NCBI GenBank assembly: GCA_900543105.1
Contig: UQQA01000009.1
Location: 1 to 41,131 of the forward strand
DNA length: 41,131 nt
Reading direction: 5' to 3'
Origin: an uncultured Ruminococcus sp.
GTDB lineage: Bacteria; Bacillota; Clostridia; Oscillospirales; Ruminococcaceae
Part shown: one piece after another, positions 31,199 through 40,075 of the stretch
How positions within the stretch are numbered: the stretch's first letter is position 1
Layout of the letters: each line of letters opens with the position of its first letter
Position numbers and translations under genes: made by a program
The notes under the pieces: generated by a model
What the model was told of the DNA's origin: nothing
Databases searched by the model: none
Seen by the model: the letters and a program-made list of their open reading frames with translations, nothing else

Positions 31199-32820
31199 TA
31201 TTCAAAATATTTAGCTTCACCAAAATCTACCGAATGAGTTATCGGATCATAATTCAGATCAGTAACGTTATCCGGAAAAATAAAATATTCATTTCCATAA
31301 CAGATTGGAATAAATTCGTATGAATCGATTATGATCTCTTCTGCATTTGTGTAAAGTTCAGTAGCTTTACCAAGATTTTCAGCTTTTGAAATTTGTGCAG
31401 CTGCTCCTGCAACGGCATACCTTGTATTTGGAGTAATTAAATCATTATTAGAAGAAAGACGATCCAAAAAGCCACCTGCTGTCCCGCTTTCTGATTGTAT
31501 CTCTACCAAAGCAATATCATAATTTCCGTTTGAAAGCTTTAACTGATATTCATTCTCCGATACAACCTCAACGCCACAGTAAAATTCAAGATTTTGCTGC
31601 CATTGCTCTGTGACGCTTGAAATGAGTGCTGTTTCCCCGAAACTTTCCGGTACAGTAATCTTTAATCCATCTATGGAAACAAAATTATTTGCTTTAAGTT
31701 CATTATTCCATAGTGACAAGGCTTTTCCCTTGTCATATAAATTAAAGCCTTCATCAGAAACAAGCTCACGATATTTTCTTCCTGCAACCGATACTCCCAA
31801 GGGAATAATTCCGCAGCCAGATACATAATCGTGATTTTGCGATTCAACTCTGACGAATGATGAAGAAAGAGCTTCTCTTATTGATTTTGAAGCAAGGTAC
31901 TTGGAATTAGTATTGAAAATTAATCCGTATGTCTTAGTCGCATAGCTTTCATATCGTTTTTTTTCAAAAATCTTTTTATCATAATTTGAAACAACCGTGC
32001 AATCAATATCCCCCGCTAAAAAATCTGACATATTCGAATCTGTTCCTTTTTTTATAAAGAAATTCAAGCTGTATGGATATGTAAAATAATTCTCGGAATT
32101 TGACTTATTTCGCCGCAGTATCATATAGTTATTATCCCAATATGGGTCATAATTCCACTCTTTGAGATAGAACGCACCGTTTGATGCTGTAGTTTCTGCC
32201 GATAAGCCGTATCTTCCCTTTGTAAACTCAAAAAATGCTTTACTGCAAGGTTTTGCACCTGTCAACGTAAGCTTTTCCAGAAGGTCAAAGCAAGGATATT
32301 CAAGTTCGATCTGTAAAGTTTTATCACTTGTCGCAGTTACGCCCAGTTTTTCCTTTGAAAGACTGTCCTTTGACACAGCTTCTGCATTTTTTATACATAA
32401 AAAATCGTCAATATATGGTGAAAAAAGTGCCTCGCTGTCATAAATGCGCTGAAAAGCAAAAACGAAATCATTGGCTGTAAGCTTTTCTGTGAAATCGGCT
32501 GCCGACTCCCAATAGATATCATCTTTCAGTTCAAACGTATAAACCAAGCCATCGTCGGAAATTGTATAACTTTTCGCCGCATCAGGCTGAATACTGCCGT
32601 CCGCCCCTTTTTTTACAAGCCCACTCATAATGTTTTCAATAACCATTATTGATGACTCATCACTTGCGAGCTGTGGGTCAAGATTCTGCGGATTGCTCGA
32701 TAAATTGTATTTAAAAGTATGCCCTGAACCATCATCTTCTTCACAGCCTGTAAAAATCGCCGGAACATTCAGGATCATTACAGCTGTTATCAAGATATTC
32801 CAAAATTTTCGCTTTGCCAA
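31198..32820 (-). CDS. oligopeptide-type ABC transporter substrate-binding lipoprotein
   Basis: A 540-residue exported lipoprotein of the SBP_bac_5 (DppA/OppA) family. The signal peptide ends in a lipobox-like IFTGC with Cys26 as the probable lipid anchor. The family start SSNPQNLDPQLASDESSIMVIENIMSGLVKK is clear, and the fold continues to VTDLNYDPITHSVDFGEAKYF. The start is TTG, with AAGGGAG 10 nt upstream. No permease or ATPase genes are near, so it is an orphan binding protein. The ligand is unknown; peptides are the family default. Its A/T-ending codons differ from purL. Confidence 0.9.
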   Translation of the reverse strand: MAKRKFWNILITAVMILNVPAIFTGCEEDDGSGHTFKYNLSSNPQNLDPQLASDESSIMVIENIMSGLVKKGADGSIQPDAAKSYTISDDGLVYTFELKDDIYWESAADFTEKLTANDFVFAFQRIYDSEALFSPYIDDFLCIKNAEAVSKDSLSKEKLGVTATSDKTLQIELEYPCFDLLEKLTLTGAKPCSKAFFEFTKGRYGLSAETTASNGAFYLKEWNYDPYWDNNYMILRRNKSNSENYFTYPYSLNFFIKKGTDSNMSDFLAGDIDCTVVSNYDKKIFEKKRYESYATKTYGLIFNTNSKYLASKSIREALSSSFVRVESQNHDYVSGCGIIPLGVSVAGRKYRELVSDEGFNLYDKGKALSLWNNELKANNFVSIDGLKITVPESFGETALISSVTEQWQQNLEFYCGVEVVSENEYQLKLSNGNYDIALVEIQSESGTAGGFLDRLSSNNDLITPNTRYAVAGAAAQISKAENLGKATELYTNAEEIIIDSYEFIPICYGNEYFIFPDNVTDLNYDPITHSVDFGEAKYFE

Positions 32821-32854
32821 TTGAAAACTACTCCCTTAAACAAATTCTTCTATA

Positions 32855-32883
32855 ATCATATCATTTTATTGAAGAATTTGCAA
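32855..32883 (-). promoter_or_regulatory. promoter of the binding-protein gene
   Basis: On the minus strand, -35 TTGCAA (32883-32878) and -10 TATGAT (32860-32855) are spaced by 17 nt, just after the tsf terminator. Confidence 0.7.
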
Positions 32884-32903
32884 TACTATTTTCCCAAAAG
32901 CAT

Positions 32904-32942
32904 AAAAAAGCCGCTTGGAAATTCGATCCAAGCGGCTTTTTT
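32904..32942 (-). terminator. terminator after tsf
   Basis: A perfect 16-bp stem (32904-32919 and 32927-32942) with a 7-nt loop and A/T runs at both ends. It ends the rpsB-tsf operon 16 bases past the tsf stop. Confidence 0.92.
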
Positions 32943-32957
32943 CAGCTTAAATTGAGA

Positions 32958-33878
32958 TTACTTAGTGCCAGCCATGCTTGCAACTTCTTCTGCGAAGTTG
33001 TCAACCTTCTTCTCAACGCCTTCGCCTCTCTCGAAACGAACATAATCAACAACCTTGATCGAGCCGCCGAGAGCCTTAGCTGCGTTATCAACATACTGCT
33101 TAACAGTCATCTTATCATCCTTAACGAATGCCTGATCGAGAAGGCAGTTTTCAGAATAGTACTTGCCAACCTTACCCTCAGCGATCTTAGCCTTTACCTG
33201 TTCAGGCTTGGAAGCCATCTTAGGATCTTCAGCCATCTGAGCCATGATGATAGTCTTTTCATTTTCAAGCACAGAAGCAGGAACAGATGCTTCATCGAGG
33301 TATGCAGGGTTCATAGCCGCAACCTGAAGTGCGCAGTCCTTACCAACTTCAAATACCTTATCAGCAGCAAGGTCAGTATCAAGCTTGACCATTACGCCGA
33401 TGCTTCCGCCGCCGTGAACGTAAGGAACGAGTGTACCCTCAAATCTCTGGAAACGACGGATAACCATATTTTCTCTGATCTTGATGAAGAGATCCTGAAG
33501 AGTTTCTTCAACAGTCTTGTCGCCGCCGCTGATAACTGTTGCCTTGAGAGCGTCAACATCAGCAGGGTTCTTTTCGATTACAGTCTTAGCAACTGCTGCA
33601 ACGAATGCTTTGAATTCGTCATTGTTAGCAGCGAAGTCTGTTTCAATATTTACTTCAACAACTGCGCCAACGTTGCCTTCAACAACAGAAGTTACGATAC
33701 CTTCTGCAGCAACTCTGCCACTCTTCTTAGCCTGTGTAGCAAGACCCTTTTCACGAAGAATGGTAACAGCCTTTTCTGTGTCGCCATCTGCTTCTTCAAG
33801 AGCTTTTTTACAATCCATCATACCAACGCCGGTAGCTTTCATAAGGTCTTTGATTTCTGCAATAGATGCCTTTGCCAT
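32958..33878 (-). CDS. tsf: translation elongation factor Ts
   Basis: A 306-residue nucleotide exchange factor for EF-Tu. The start MAKASIAEIKDLMKATGVGMMDCKKAL matches the family, including the TGVGMMDCKKAL element. The EF-Tu contact block ETDFAANNDEFK follows near residue 80. The second half carries the two core repeats with VHGGGSIGVMVKLDTD and a Bacillus-like insert. RBS GGAGG is 6-7 nt before the ATG. It follows rpsB, as in nearly all bacteria. Confidence 0.97.
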   Translation of the reverse strand: MAKASIAEIKDLMKATGVGMMDCKKALEEADGDTEKAVTILREKGLATQAKKSGRVAAEGIVTSVVEGNVGAVVEVNIETDFAANNDEFKAFVAAVAKTVIEKNPADVDALKATVISGGDKTVEETLQDLFIKIRENMVIRRFQRFEGTLVPYVHGGGSIGVMVKLDTDLAADKVFEVGKDCALQVAAMNPAYLDEASVPASVLENEKTIIMAQMAEDPKMASKPEQVKAKIAEGKVGKYYSENCLLDQAFVKDDKMTVKQYVDNAAKALGGSIKVVDYVRFERGEGVEKKVDNFAEEVASMAGTK

Positions 33879-33933
33879 TTTAATTCCTCCAAATATTTAT
33901 AGTATAACCGTTTACGGTCAAATAATCTAATTA

Positions 33934-33964
33934 GGGCAGACATAATTATAAATTGTGTCTGCCC
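33934..33964 (-). other. strong intercistronic hairpin between rpsB and tsf
   Basis: A perfect 9-bp stem GGGCAGACA/TGTCTGCCC (33934-33942 and 33956-33964) that can extend inside the loop (AATT/AATT). No T-run follows on the minus strand, so it is probably a processing or attenuation element rather than a terminator. Downstream of it, TTGACC and TAAATA (33919-33898 region) could form a weak tsf promoter. Confidence 0.55.
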
Positions 33965-33980
33965 GAAAATGCGGAATAAA

Positions 33981-34715
33981 TTATTCAGCAGCTGCTTCTT
34001 CGTCCTTTTCTTCAGCAGCAACAGCTTCCTGTGTACCCTGTCTGCCTTCAATGATTGCGTCAGCCATTGCACCGGCAATAAGCTTTACAGCTCTGATAGC
34101 ATCATCGTTACCGGGAATTACATAGTCAACATCGTCAGGATCACAGTTTGTGTCAACGATTGCAACTACAGGGATACCAAGCTTCTTAGCTTCGGAAACA
34201 GCGATCTTTTCCTTACGAGGATCAACTACAAAAAGCGCACCCGGAAGCTTATCCATTGTCTTGATACCGCCGAGGAACTTTTCGAGCTTTTCGATCTCGA
34301 GTTCGAGCTTAACAACTTCCTTCTTAGGGAGAAGGTTGAATGTGCCGTCTTCCTGCATCTGGTGGAGCTGTTCAAGTCTCTTGATTCTTCTCTGAATGGT
34401 CTTGAAGTTGGTCATCATACCGCCAAGCCATCTTGCATTTACATAATGAACATTAGCTCTGATAGCTTCTTCCTTAACGGAATCAGCAGCCTGCTTCTTA
34501 GTTCCTACGAAAAGAACTGTGTCGCCGTTTGCAGCAACTTCACGAACAAAATTGTAAGCTTCGTCAAGCTTCTTTACAGTCTTCTGAAGATCGATAATGT
34601 AAATACCGTTTCTTTCCGTAAAGATGTAAGGTGCCATTTTAGGATTCCATCTTCTTGTCTGGTGACCGAAATGTACACCGGCTTCAAGAAGCTGCTTCAT
34701 TGATACTACGCCCAT
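33981..34715 (-). CDS. rpsB: 30S ribosomal protein S2
   Basis: A 244-residue S2. The family start MKQLLEAGVHFGHQTRRWNPKM is visible, with the middle GTKKQAADSVKEEA and ARWLGGMMTNFKTIQ, and the end ALFVVDPRKEKIAVSEAKKLGIPVVAIVDTNCDPD. The ATG at 34715 is right for the family and has GGAGG 8 nt upstream; the longer frame begins on that ribosome binding site. The acidic tail after residue 225 is usual. It is transcribed from the promoter at 34836-34864. Confidence 0.98.
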   Translation of the reverse strand: MGVVSMKQLLEAGVHFGHQTRRWNPKMAPYIFTERNGIYIIDLQKTVKKLDEAYNFVREVAANGDTVLFVGTKKQAADSVKEEAIRANVHYVNARWLGGMMTNFKTIQRRIKRLEQLHQMQEDGTFNLLPKKEVVKLELEIEKLEKFLGGIKTMDKLPGALFVVDPRKEKIAVSEAKKLGIPVVAIVDTNCDPDDVDYVIPGNDDAIRAVKLIAGAMADAIIEGRQGTQEAVAAEEKDEEAAAE

Positions 34716-34835
34716 GATTTTTTCCTCCATATTGGTTTTAAAATTTTATAACCTCCGCCCGACTTAGCTTAACATAAACTCAGATAAACTCCAAGCACCA
34801 ACCGTTAAAAGTACGGACGTGCGAATTACTTAAAT

Positions 34836-34864
34836 ATTATATCATATTCTTTCCAAAATTACAA
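34836..34864 (-). promoter_or_regulatory. rpsB-tsf promoter
   Basis: On the minus strand, -35 TTGTAA (34864-34859) and perfect -10 TATAAT (34841-34836) are 17 nt apart. A leader of about 113 nt precedes rpsB. Weak inverted repeats are visible there, but no known S2 leader structure is recognised. Confidence 0.8.
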
Positions 34865-34879
34865 TATCAAGCGCACTAT

Positions 34880-35167
34880 TTATTTGCACAAACTTTTTGC
34901 TTTTACATCAATCGTTTTTGGCGATATTGTTTCATTTGTCGAAATAAGAATCGTATCTGTACCTATTATCTCAATATCACGGCATTTTATGACCACATCG
35001 TCATCTCTTCCGAAAAAGCCAAAGAAGTGCCCTCTGCCGTATATAACAAGGGATTTCACCGTAAGGCTCTCCGCATCGAATTCAATGTCATCAACATACC
35101 CGATCTTGCTTCCGGAGCGGATGTTTATTACTTCCTTGTTCCGTATATCATTCAATGTGTATTTCAT
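34880..35167 (-). CDS. PRC-barrel protein, YlmC/YmxH family
   Basis: A 95-residue PRC-barrel protein of the YlmC/YmxH sporulation-associated family. The family pattern NDIRNKEVINIRSGSKIGYVDDIEFD is followed by VKSLVIYGRGHFFGFFGRDDDVVIKCRDIEIIGTDTILI. The ATG at 35167 has AAAGG about 9 nt upstream. It is the last gene of the phoH-mutS2 run. The molecular role is unknown. Confidence 0.9.
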   Translation of the reverse strand: MKYTLNDIRNKEVINIRSGSKIGYVDDIEFDAESLTVKSLVIYGRGHFFGFFGRDDDVVIKCRDIEIIGTDTILISTNETISPKTIDVKAKSLCK

Positions 35168-35226
35168 TTCGCACGACCTTTCCATACTTTATATAATAGT
35201 ATGGAAAGGACTGCTTGTTCTATGCT

Positions 35227-37593
35227 TTATTTCAGTTCGATTATTGTTACGCCGTCCTCGCCCTCACCAAAAAGTCCCGGACGGAAACTCTTTACAGACG
35301 GGTGTGATTTCAGATGCTTCTGTATTCCAGCACGAAGAACTCCCGTTCCCTTTCCGTGGATAACAGTGATGATACCTGCGCCCGAAAGAACTGCATTGTC
35401 GATGAACATATCAAGTTCATGAATACCCTCATCGACCGCACAGCCACGAATATCAAGTTCAAGCGACGGCTTTCTCTGAAGCTTACTCTGAACACCTGCT
35501 TTGGAAACTCTCTTGTTCTGAACAGTGACTTTAGGTTCGTTTTCGATAAGTCTTAGCTTGCTGACATTGACCTTTGTTTTCATAATTCCAGCCTGAACAA
35601 AAACATTTCCGCTGCTGTCCGGGTCACTTGCAAGAATACCCGTTTTATCGATATCAAAAATAAGAACCTTGTCACCGCGCTTCAACGGACGGGGAAGCTT
35701 GTATTCCTTGCGTTCACGCTGCTGAACGGGATTTGCCGTATCATACATCTTGCCCATTGCGGATTTCTGACGGGATTTTGCACTTGCAAGGTCAGCTTTG
35801 TTCTGCTGTTTGCGCATATCTTCAAGCTGACTGAGAAGCTCATCAGACTGCATACGGCAGCTCTCAACGATCCGCATAGCCTGAACTCTTGCCTTTTCAA
35901 GCTCCCCTGCTTTTTTCTCATTAAGCTCATCAAGTTCTTTTTCAAGCTGTGCAGTTTTTTCAGCCTGCTCGTTTTTAAGCTTCGTAAGCTCTTTATTCTG
36001 GTTTTCAAGGTCAATTCGTGCTTTTTCAAGATTTGCAACAACTTCTTCAAAGCGCTGATTTTCCGATGAAACAAGCGACTTTGCTCGGTCGATGATACCC
36101 TGCGGAACGCCGAGCTTTGACGAAATAGAAAAAGCATTCGATTTACCCGGAGAACCGATTATAAGCCGATATGTCGGCTGCATCGTTGCGGTATCAAATT
36201 CACACGAAGCATTTTCTATGCCCTTTGTTTCAATGGCAAAAAGCTTCAATTCCTGATAATGCGTTGTAACAAGAAGCTTTGCTCCCTTAGCTATCATATC
36301 TTCAATGATTGAAACAGCGAGCGCAGCACCCTCAACAGGGTCAGTACCCGAACCAAGCTCATCAAGCAATATAAGTGAACGGTCATCAGCCGCTTCAAGT
36401 ATCTGCACAACGCTGCTCATGTGTGACGAGAACGTCGAAAGGCTCTGTTCGATGCTCTGCTGATCGCCGATATTTACAAGAATATGTTCAAATACGGAAA
36501 CTCGGCTGCCGTCCGATGCGGGTATCATAAGTCCGCACATTGCCATAGCAGTAAGAAGTCCCGTTGTTTTAAGAATGACCGTCTTACCGCCCGTGTTAGA
36601 TCCTGTAACGATAAGCGCCTGATAGTCCTCGCCAAGCTTTATATCGACAGGAACGACCTTATCCGCAGCAATAAGCGGGTGGCGGGCCTTTTTAAGATCG
36701 GTGATACCGTCATCGGAAATGGCAGGGATACAGCCTCTCATCTTTGCGCCGAGGTTAGCTTTTGCAAAATACAAATCAAGCTCCGCACAGGTTTCATAAT
36801 CGGCGGAAAGCGACTCTGCACAGTAAGAACAATCTCCCGAAAGCTCCGCAATAATGCGCTCTATCTCTTCTTTTTCACGGCTTTTGAGAATTTTGATATC
36901 ATTGTTAGCTTCAACGACCGACATCGGCTCAATGAAGTATGTCGAACCCGTTGCAGATGTTGCGTGAACCAATCCCGGGACACTTCCCTTATGTTCCGCC
37001 TTTACAGGAAGAACATAACGTCCATCACGGATAGTAACGATATTTTCCTGCAAGGATTTCTGGACCTCGGAATTGCGCACAAGCTTATCAAGACTTTCTC
37101 TGATCTTAACACCAGCCTGCGCTATCTTTCTTCTGATATCCGCAAGCTCATGGCTTGCCATATCTGATATCTCATCTTCGGAAAGAATTGAATTTTTTAT
37201 CTTATCTTCAAGAAAATTATTCGGTGAAAGTGATGAAAACAGTTCACAAAGAGTTGTGTCCTTTTCTTCAACAGACTTATACCAGTCAGAAATTATCCTT
37301 ACCTGATAAAGCATCTGTCCGATGTCGATAAGCTCACGGAGCGAAAGGCTTGCTCCCGATGAAGCTCTGCGAAGCGAACCTCTTATATCCTTAAATGCCG
37401 TAAAACCCGGCGTTCCGTATTTTACAGAAAGCTCAAATGCGTCCTCGGTTTTCTTCATCTCTTTTTTAACTTTTTCAAGATCTGTGCAAGGAGAAAGAGC
37501 AAGTGCCATTTCTTTCGTGCGTGAATTTGATGCTTCGTCCGAAAGCATCTCTAAAATTTTATGTAATTCAAGTGACTTATAGTAGTTATTCAT
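35227..37593 (-). CDS. mutS2: endonuclease MutS2
   Basis: A 788-residue MutS paralog linked in other bacteria to anti-recombination and rescue of collided ribosomes. It has core and lever regions, the ATPase domain with Walker A GSNTGGKTV and Walker B LILLDELGSGTDP, a long coiled coil with a KOW-like stretch, and a C-terminal Smr nuclease domain (LDIRGCAVDEGI, then VIHGKGTGVLR). Length is standard (about 785). The ATG overlaps the recO stop as ATGA, with AAAGG 9 nt upstream. Confidence 0.97.
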   Translation of the reverse strand: MNNYYKSLELHKILEMLSDEASNSRTKEMALALSPCTDLEKVKKEMKKTEDAFELSVKYGTPGFTAFKDIRGSLRRASSGASLSLRELIDIGQMLYQVRIISDWYKSVEEKDTTLCELFSSLSPNNFLEDKIKNSILSEDEISDMASHELADIRRKIAQAGVKIRESLDKLVRNSEVQKSLQENIVTIRDGRYVLPVKAEHKGSVPGLVHATSATGSTYFIEPMSVVEANNDIKILKSREKEEIERIIAELSGDCSYCAESLSADYETCAELDLYFAKANLGAKMRGCIPAISDDGITDLKKARHPLIAADKVVPVDIKLGEDYQALIVTGSNTGGKTVILKTTGLLTAMAMCGLMIPASDGSRVSVFEHILVNIGDQQSIEQSLSTFSSHMSSVVQILEAADDRSLILLDELGSGTDPVEGAALAVSIIEDMIAKGAKLLVTTHYQELKLFAIETKGIENASCEFDTATMQPTYRLIIGSPGKSNAFSISSKLGVPQGIIDRAKSLVSSENQRFEEVVANLEKARIDLENQNKELTKLKNEQAEKTAQLEKELDELNEKKAGELEKARVQAMRIVESCRMQSDELLSQLEDMRKQQNKADLASAKSRQKSAMGKMYDTANPVQQRERKEYKLPRPLKRGDKVLIFDIDKTGILASDPDSSGNVFVQAGIMKTKVNVSKLRLIENEPKVTVQNKRVSKAGVQSKLQRKPSLELDIRGCAVDEGIHELDMFIDNAVLSGAGIITVIHGKGTGVLRAGIQKHLKSHPSVKSFRPGLFGEGEDGVTIIELK

Positions 37594-38384
37594 GATGTTT
37601 GACCTTTCTCAAAGGGGTTGCATATCTCATGGTAGTAATTCAGAGATCTGAACGTTCTGCCGAACTGAGTATAGATGTATTTTTCCGTAACCTCATTCAC
37701 TTTCGCCAAAGCCTTATCAGAAATACGGAAATTGAACAGCTTATCTATCGGAGAAAGCGCAATATGTTGAAGTGCTTCAAACTCGGCGTGGCTGAGCTTT
37801 ACACGGTAGTAGCTTTCTTCAAGCTCTTTTTCACGAAAATGATATTCGCAGTAAAAGCGTGACTTATCGATGATAAAATACATCGGGTCAGCTTCGTAAT
37901 CATAGCATATCCGACAACCGATAAGCTGCGGAACAAGACCTATTTCCGTAACGAACCGAAGTTCAAAAACGCTTTTTATGAATTCGCAGCTTCGCTGATC
38001 TGTATTAAGAAAGTACAGACAATTGAGCATAAGCCGCATTATATCGTGTTCATGTTTTCTACTCGTTGCAAGCACAGCGTGACGTGCAAGCTCTCCGAAA
38101 TAACATACAAGCGAAAGCTTTTTTATATCAAGCCGAAGATTGTAAAAATCGTGCTTTACTTCGCTGCTGTCAAGATAATATTTGTCGTTGCTCATTCTAA
38201 GACAAAACGTTGAATAGGCAAAAAGCTGCGTTGCGGCGTGGTTCTTTGAAGTTATCTTCTTTGAGCCTTTCGCCGAAACTTCAAGCGTTCCATAATTTTC
38301 GGTGAGTATGCTTATATATTTGTCATTCTCACCAACGCATCTTTCAAGGACAACTATCCCGTCGACCGTCAGCATTGATGCCAT
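37590..38384 (-). CDS. recO: DNA repair protein RecO
   Basis: A 264-residue recombination mediator that helps RecA load on SSB-coated DNA. It has the N-terminal OB fold (DGIVVLERCVGENDKYISILTENYGTLEVSAKG), a helical middle and a zinc-finger-like region (CRICYDYEADPMYF, with a later CEYHF). The start is ATG at 38384 with a weak AAAG site; ATG at 38375 is an alternative. It follows yqzL and is coupled to mutS2. Confidence 0.95.
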   Translation of the reverse strand: MASMLTVDGIVVLERCVGENDKYISILTENYGTLEVSAKGSKKITSKNHAATQLFAYSTFCLRMSNDKYYLDSSEVKHDFYNLRLDIKKLSLVCYFGELARHAVLATSRKHEHDIMRLMLNCLYFLNTDQRSCEFIKSVFELRFVTEIGLVPQLIGCRICYDYEADPMYFIIDKSRFYCEYHFREKELEESYYRVKLSHAEFEALQHIALSPIDKLFNFRISDKALAKVNEVTEKYIYTQFGRTFRSLNYYHEICNPFEKGQTS

Positions 38385-38390
38385 ATTCTT

Positions 38391-38585
38391 TCATCTCGCT
38401 TTCATTTGTGCAGATATTGCATTATCCGAAATCTGACCGCAAAAATGCGGTTCTTCGGCGGATATGCCTGAATAACCATATTCCGCAGAATTGCCGCACT
38501 TGTAAATTCCTTTATATTTTAAATAGTCGGCGATATTGCCGCTTCTGACAAATTCGTCCCAAAGTATATCTTTTTCATCGTTCAT
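38391..38585 (-). CDS. YqzL-like small protein
   Basis: A 64-residue protein in the exact place of Bacillus yqzL, between era and recO. The pattern W-x-x-F-x-x-S-G-N-I-x-x-Y-L-K-Y-K (ILWDEFVRSGNIADYLKYKG) matches that small family. The C-terminal 40 residues have no counterpart in the roughly 47-residue Bacillus protein. They contain two cysteines and are low in hydrophobic content. GGGG about 7 nt before the ATG acts as the ribosome binding site. Function unknown. Confidence 0.78.
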   Translation of the reverse strand: MNDEKDILWDEFVRSGNIADYLKYKGIYKCGNSAEYGYSGISAEEPHFCGQISDNAISAQMKAR

Positions 38586-38636
38586 AATACAGCCCCGCTT
38601 TCGGAAAACTACATTATGATTATGCCCTCTTGGAAC

Positions 38637-39551
38637 TTAATTATCAGAGGTATTATTTGAAAGTCCGAAGCTTCTTATCATAGCTTCGCTGTTGCGCCAA
38701 TCTTCCTTGACCTTTACCCAGCACTGAAGATTTACTTTTATCTCAAAGAATTTTTCAAGGTCTTCTCGTGCATACTGTCCGATCTTTTTAAGCATTGCGC
38801 CGTGCTTTCCGATTATCATTCCCTTGTGTGAATCTCTTTCACAGAATATAACAGCTGAAATGTCAAGTATATCCTCACCCGAAGAATCCGTTCTCTCGCT
38901 CATCTGCTCAACTGTAACGGCAATTCCGTGAGGGACTTCATCATGCATAAGGCGGAGTATCTTTTCACGGATAATTTCGGCCGCAAGTACACGCTCAGGC
39001 TGATCTGTAAAAGAATCATCAGGAAAATAATGCGGACCTTCGGCAGCATATTTCTTGGTTTCTTCCCATACGATATCAATACCGTCATTGCGAACAACAC
39101 TTATGGGAATAACGCTCTTGAAATCATACAATGCCGAGAATTCAGCTATTTTCAAAGCTACCTTTTCCTTGTCGGGAAGCAGATCTATCTTGTTAAGTAT
39201 GAGAATAACATTATCTTTTTTGTGAAAACTGTTTATTATTCTCTTATCAATGTCATTAATGGCTTTTGAAGCATCTGCTACCATAAGAATAAGGTCAACA
39301 TCGGTAACGGAATCCTTTACAGCCTTGTTCATACTCTCCCCGAGCTTATTTTTGGCTTTCTGCACGCCCGGAGTATCCATAAAAACATACTGTGCTTCGT
39401 TTTTCGTAACAATGCCCGTGATCCTTGTACGTGTTGTCTGCGGTTTGGAGCTTATAGCTGCTATCTTCTCCCCTACAAGTGCATTCAGAAGTGAAGATTT
39501 ACCGGCATTTGCGCGTCCTACGATAGTGATAAACTCAATCTTTGTATTCAT
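38637..39551 (-). CDS. era: GTPase Era
   Basis: A 304-residue GTPase that assists 30S subunit and 16S rRNA 3'-end maturation. The G1 motif GRANAGKSSLLN, G2 region SKPQTTRTRITG, G3 DTPGVQ and G4 NKID are all visible. A KH domain with IIGKHGAMLKKIG follows near residue 250. RBS AAAGGA is 7-8 nt before the ATG. dgkA and cdd, which lie between ybeY and era in Bacillus, are absent. Confidence 0.97.
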   Translation of the reverse strand: MNTKIEFITIVGRANAGKSSLLNALVGEKIAAISSKPQTTRTRITGIVTKNEAQYVFMDTPGVQKAKNKLGESMNKAVKDSVTDVDLILMVADASKAINDIDKRIINSFHKKDNVILILNKIDLLPDKEKVALKIAEFSALYDFKSVIPISVVRNDGIDIVWEETKKYAAEGPHYFPDDSFTDQPERVLAAEIIREKILRLMHDEVPHGIAVTVEQMSERTDSSGEDILDISAVIFCERDSHKGMIIGKHGAMLKKIGQYAREDLEKFFEIKVNLQCWVKVKEDWRNSEAMIRSFGLSNNTSDN

Positions 39552-39566
39552 AATCCGTTCCTTTTA

Positions 39567-40070
39567 TCATTCGCCGTCATTTACAAAAGTTGCATCTCTT
39601 GAAATGCCGAGCGAATCAAGAATGATCTCTTCCTTTTCGTGCATCTTGGCAGCATCAAGCGGTGATGTTTCATGGTCGTAGCCAAGAAGATGAAGCATTG
39701 AATGTACAGTGAGGAAACCGACCTCCCTTTCAAGGGAATGACCGTAAATATGTGCCTGCTTAACAGCAGTTTCCATAGAAATAACTACATCTCCAAGCAG
39801 ATATGCGCCTGTTTCATTATTGAGATCGTAAACACCGTTTTCGCCCAAAGGAAACGAAAGAACATCGGTGGATTTATCCTTGTTTCTGTAAACACGGTTG
39901 AGCTTGCGTATCTCCGCATTGTCCACAAAGGAAACGCTAACCTCGGCAGCACCGGGGAATTTTTCCGTAGTCAGAACAGCCTGACAGCACTTTCTTACAA
40001 GAAGTCTAAGACCTACGGGGATCTTTACTTCACGCTGATTGTTTCTTATCATTACCTTGACCTTTGCCAT
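39567..40070 (-). CDS. ybeY: endoribonuclease YbeY
   Basis: A 167-residue zinc-dependent RNase for rRNA maturation and quality control. The metal motif HSMLHLLGYDH (H-x3-H-x5-H) is clear, and RNKDKSTDVLSFPL lies ahead of it. I place the start at the ATG of 40070, which has AAAGGA about 10 nt upstream and gives MAKVKV. The earlier ATG overlaps the phoH stop but is too near the ribosome binding site. Confidence 0.95.
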   Translation of the reverse strand: MAKVKVMIRNNQREVKIPVGLRLLVRKCCQAVLTTEKFPGAAEVSVSFVDNAEIRKLNRVYRNKDKSTDVLSFPLGENGVYDLNNETGAYLLGDVVISMETAVKQAHIYGHSLEREVGFLTVHSMLHLLGYDHETSPLDAAKMHEKEEIILDSLGISRDATFVNDGE

Positions 40071-40075
40071 AAAAA

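Noticed and set aside
32952..33902. A 316-codon plus-strand open frame over tsf
   Set aside because: It is antisense to an unmistakable EF-Ts gene, has no ribosome binding site, and its sequence is a Cys/Leu/Ser-rich shadow of codon bias.
33969..34703. A 244-codon plus-strand open frame over rpsB
   Set aside because: It is the antisense shadow of S2, with no family likeness and no ribosome binding site.
36484..37167. A 227-codon plus-strand frame inside mutS2
   Set aside because: Antisense to the ATPase core of MutS2, with no promoter or ribosome binding site.
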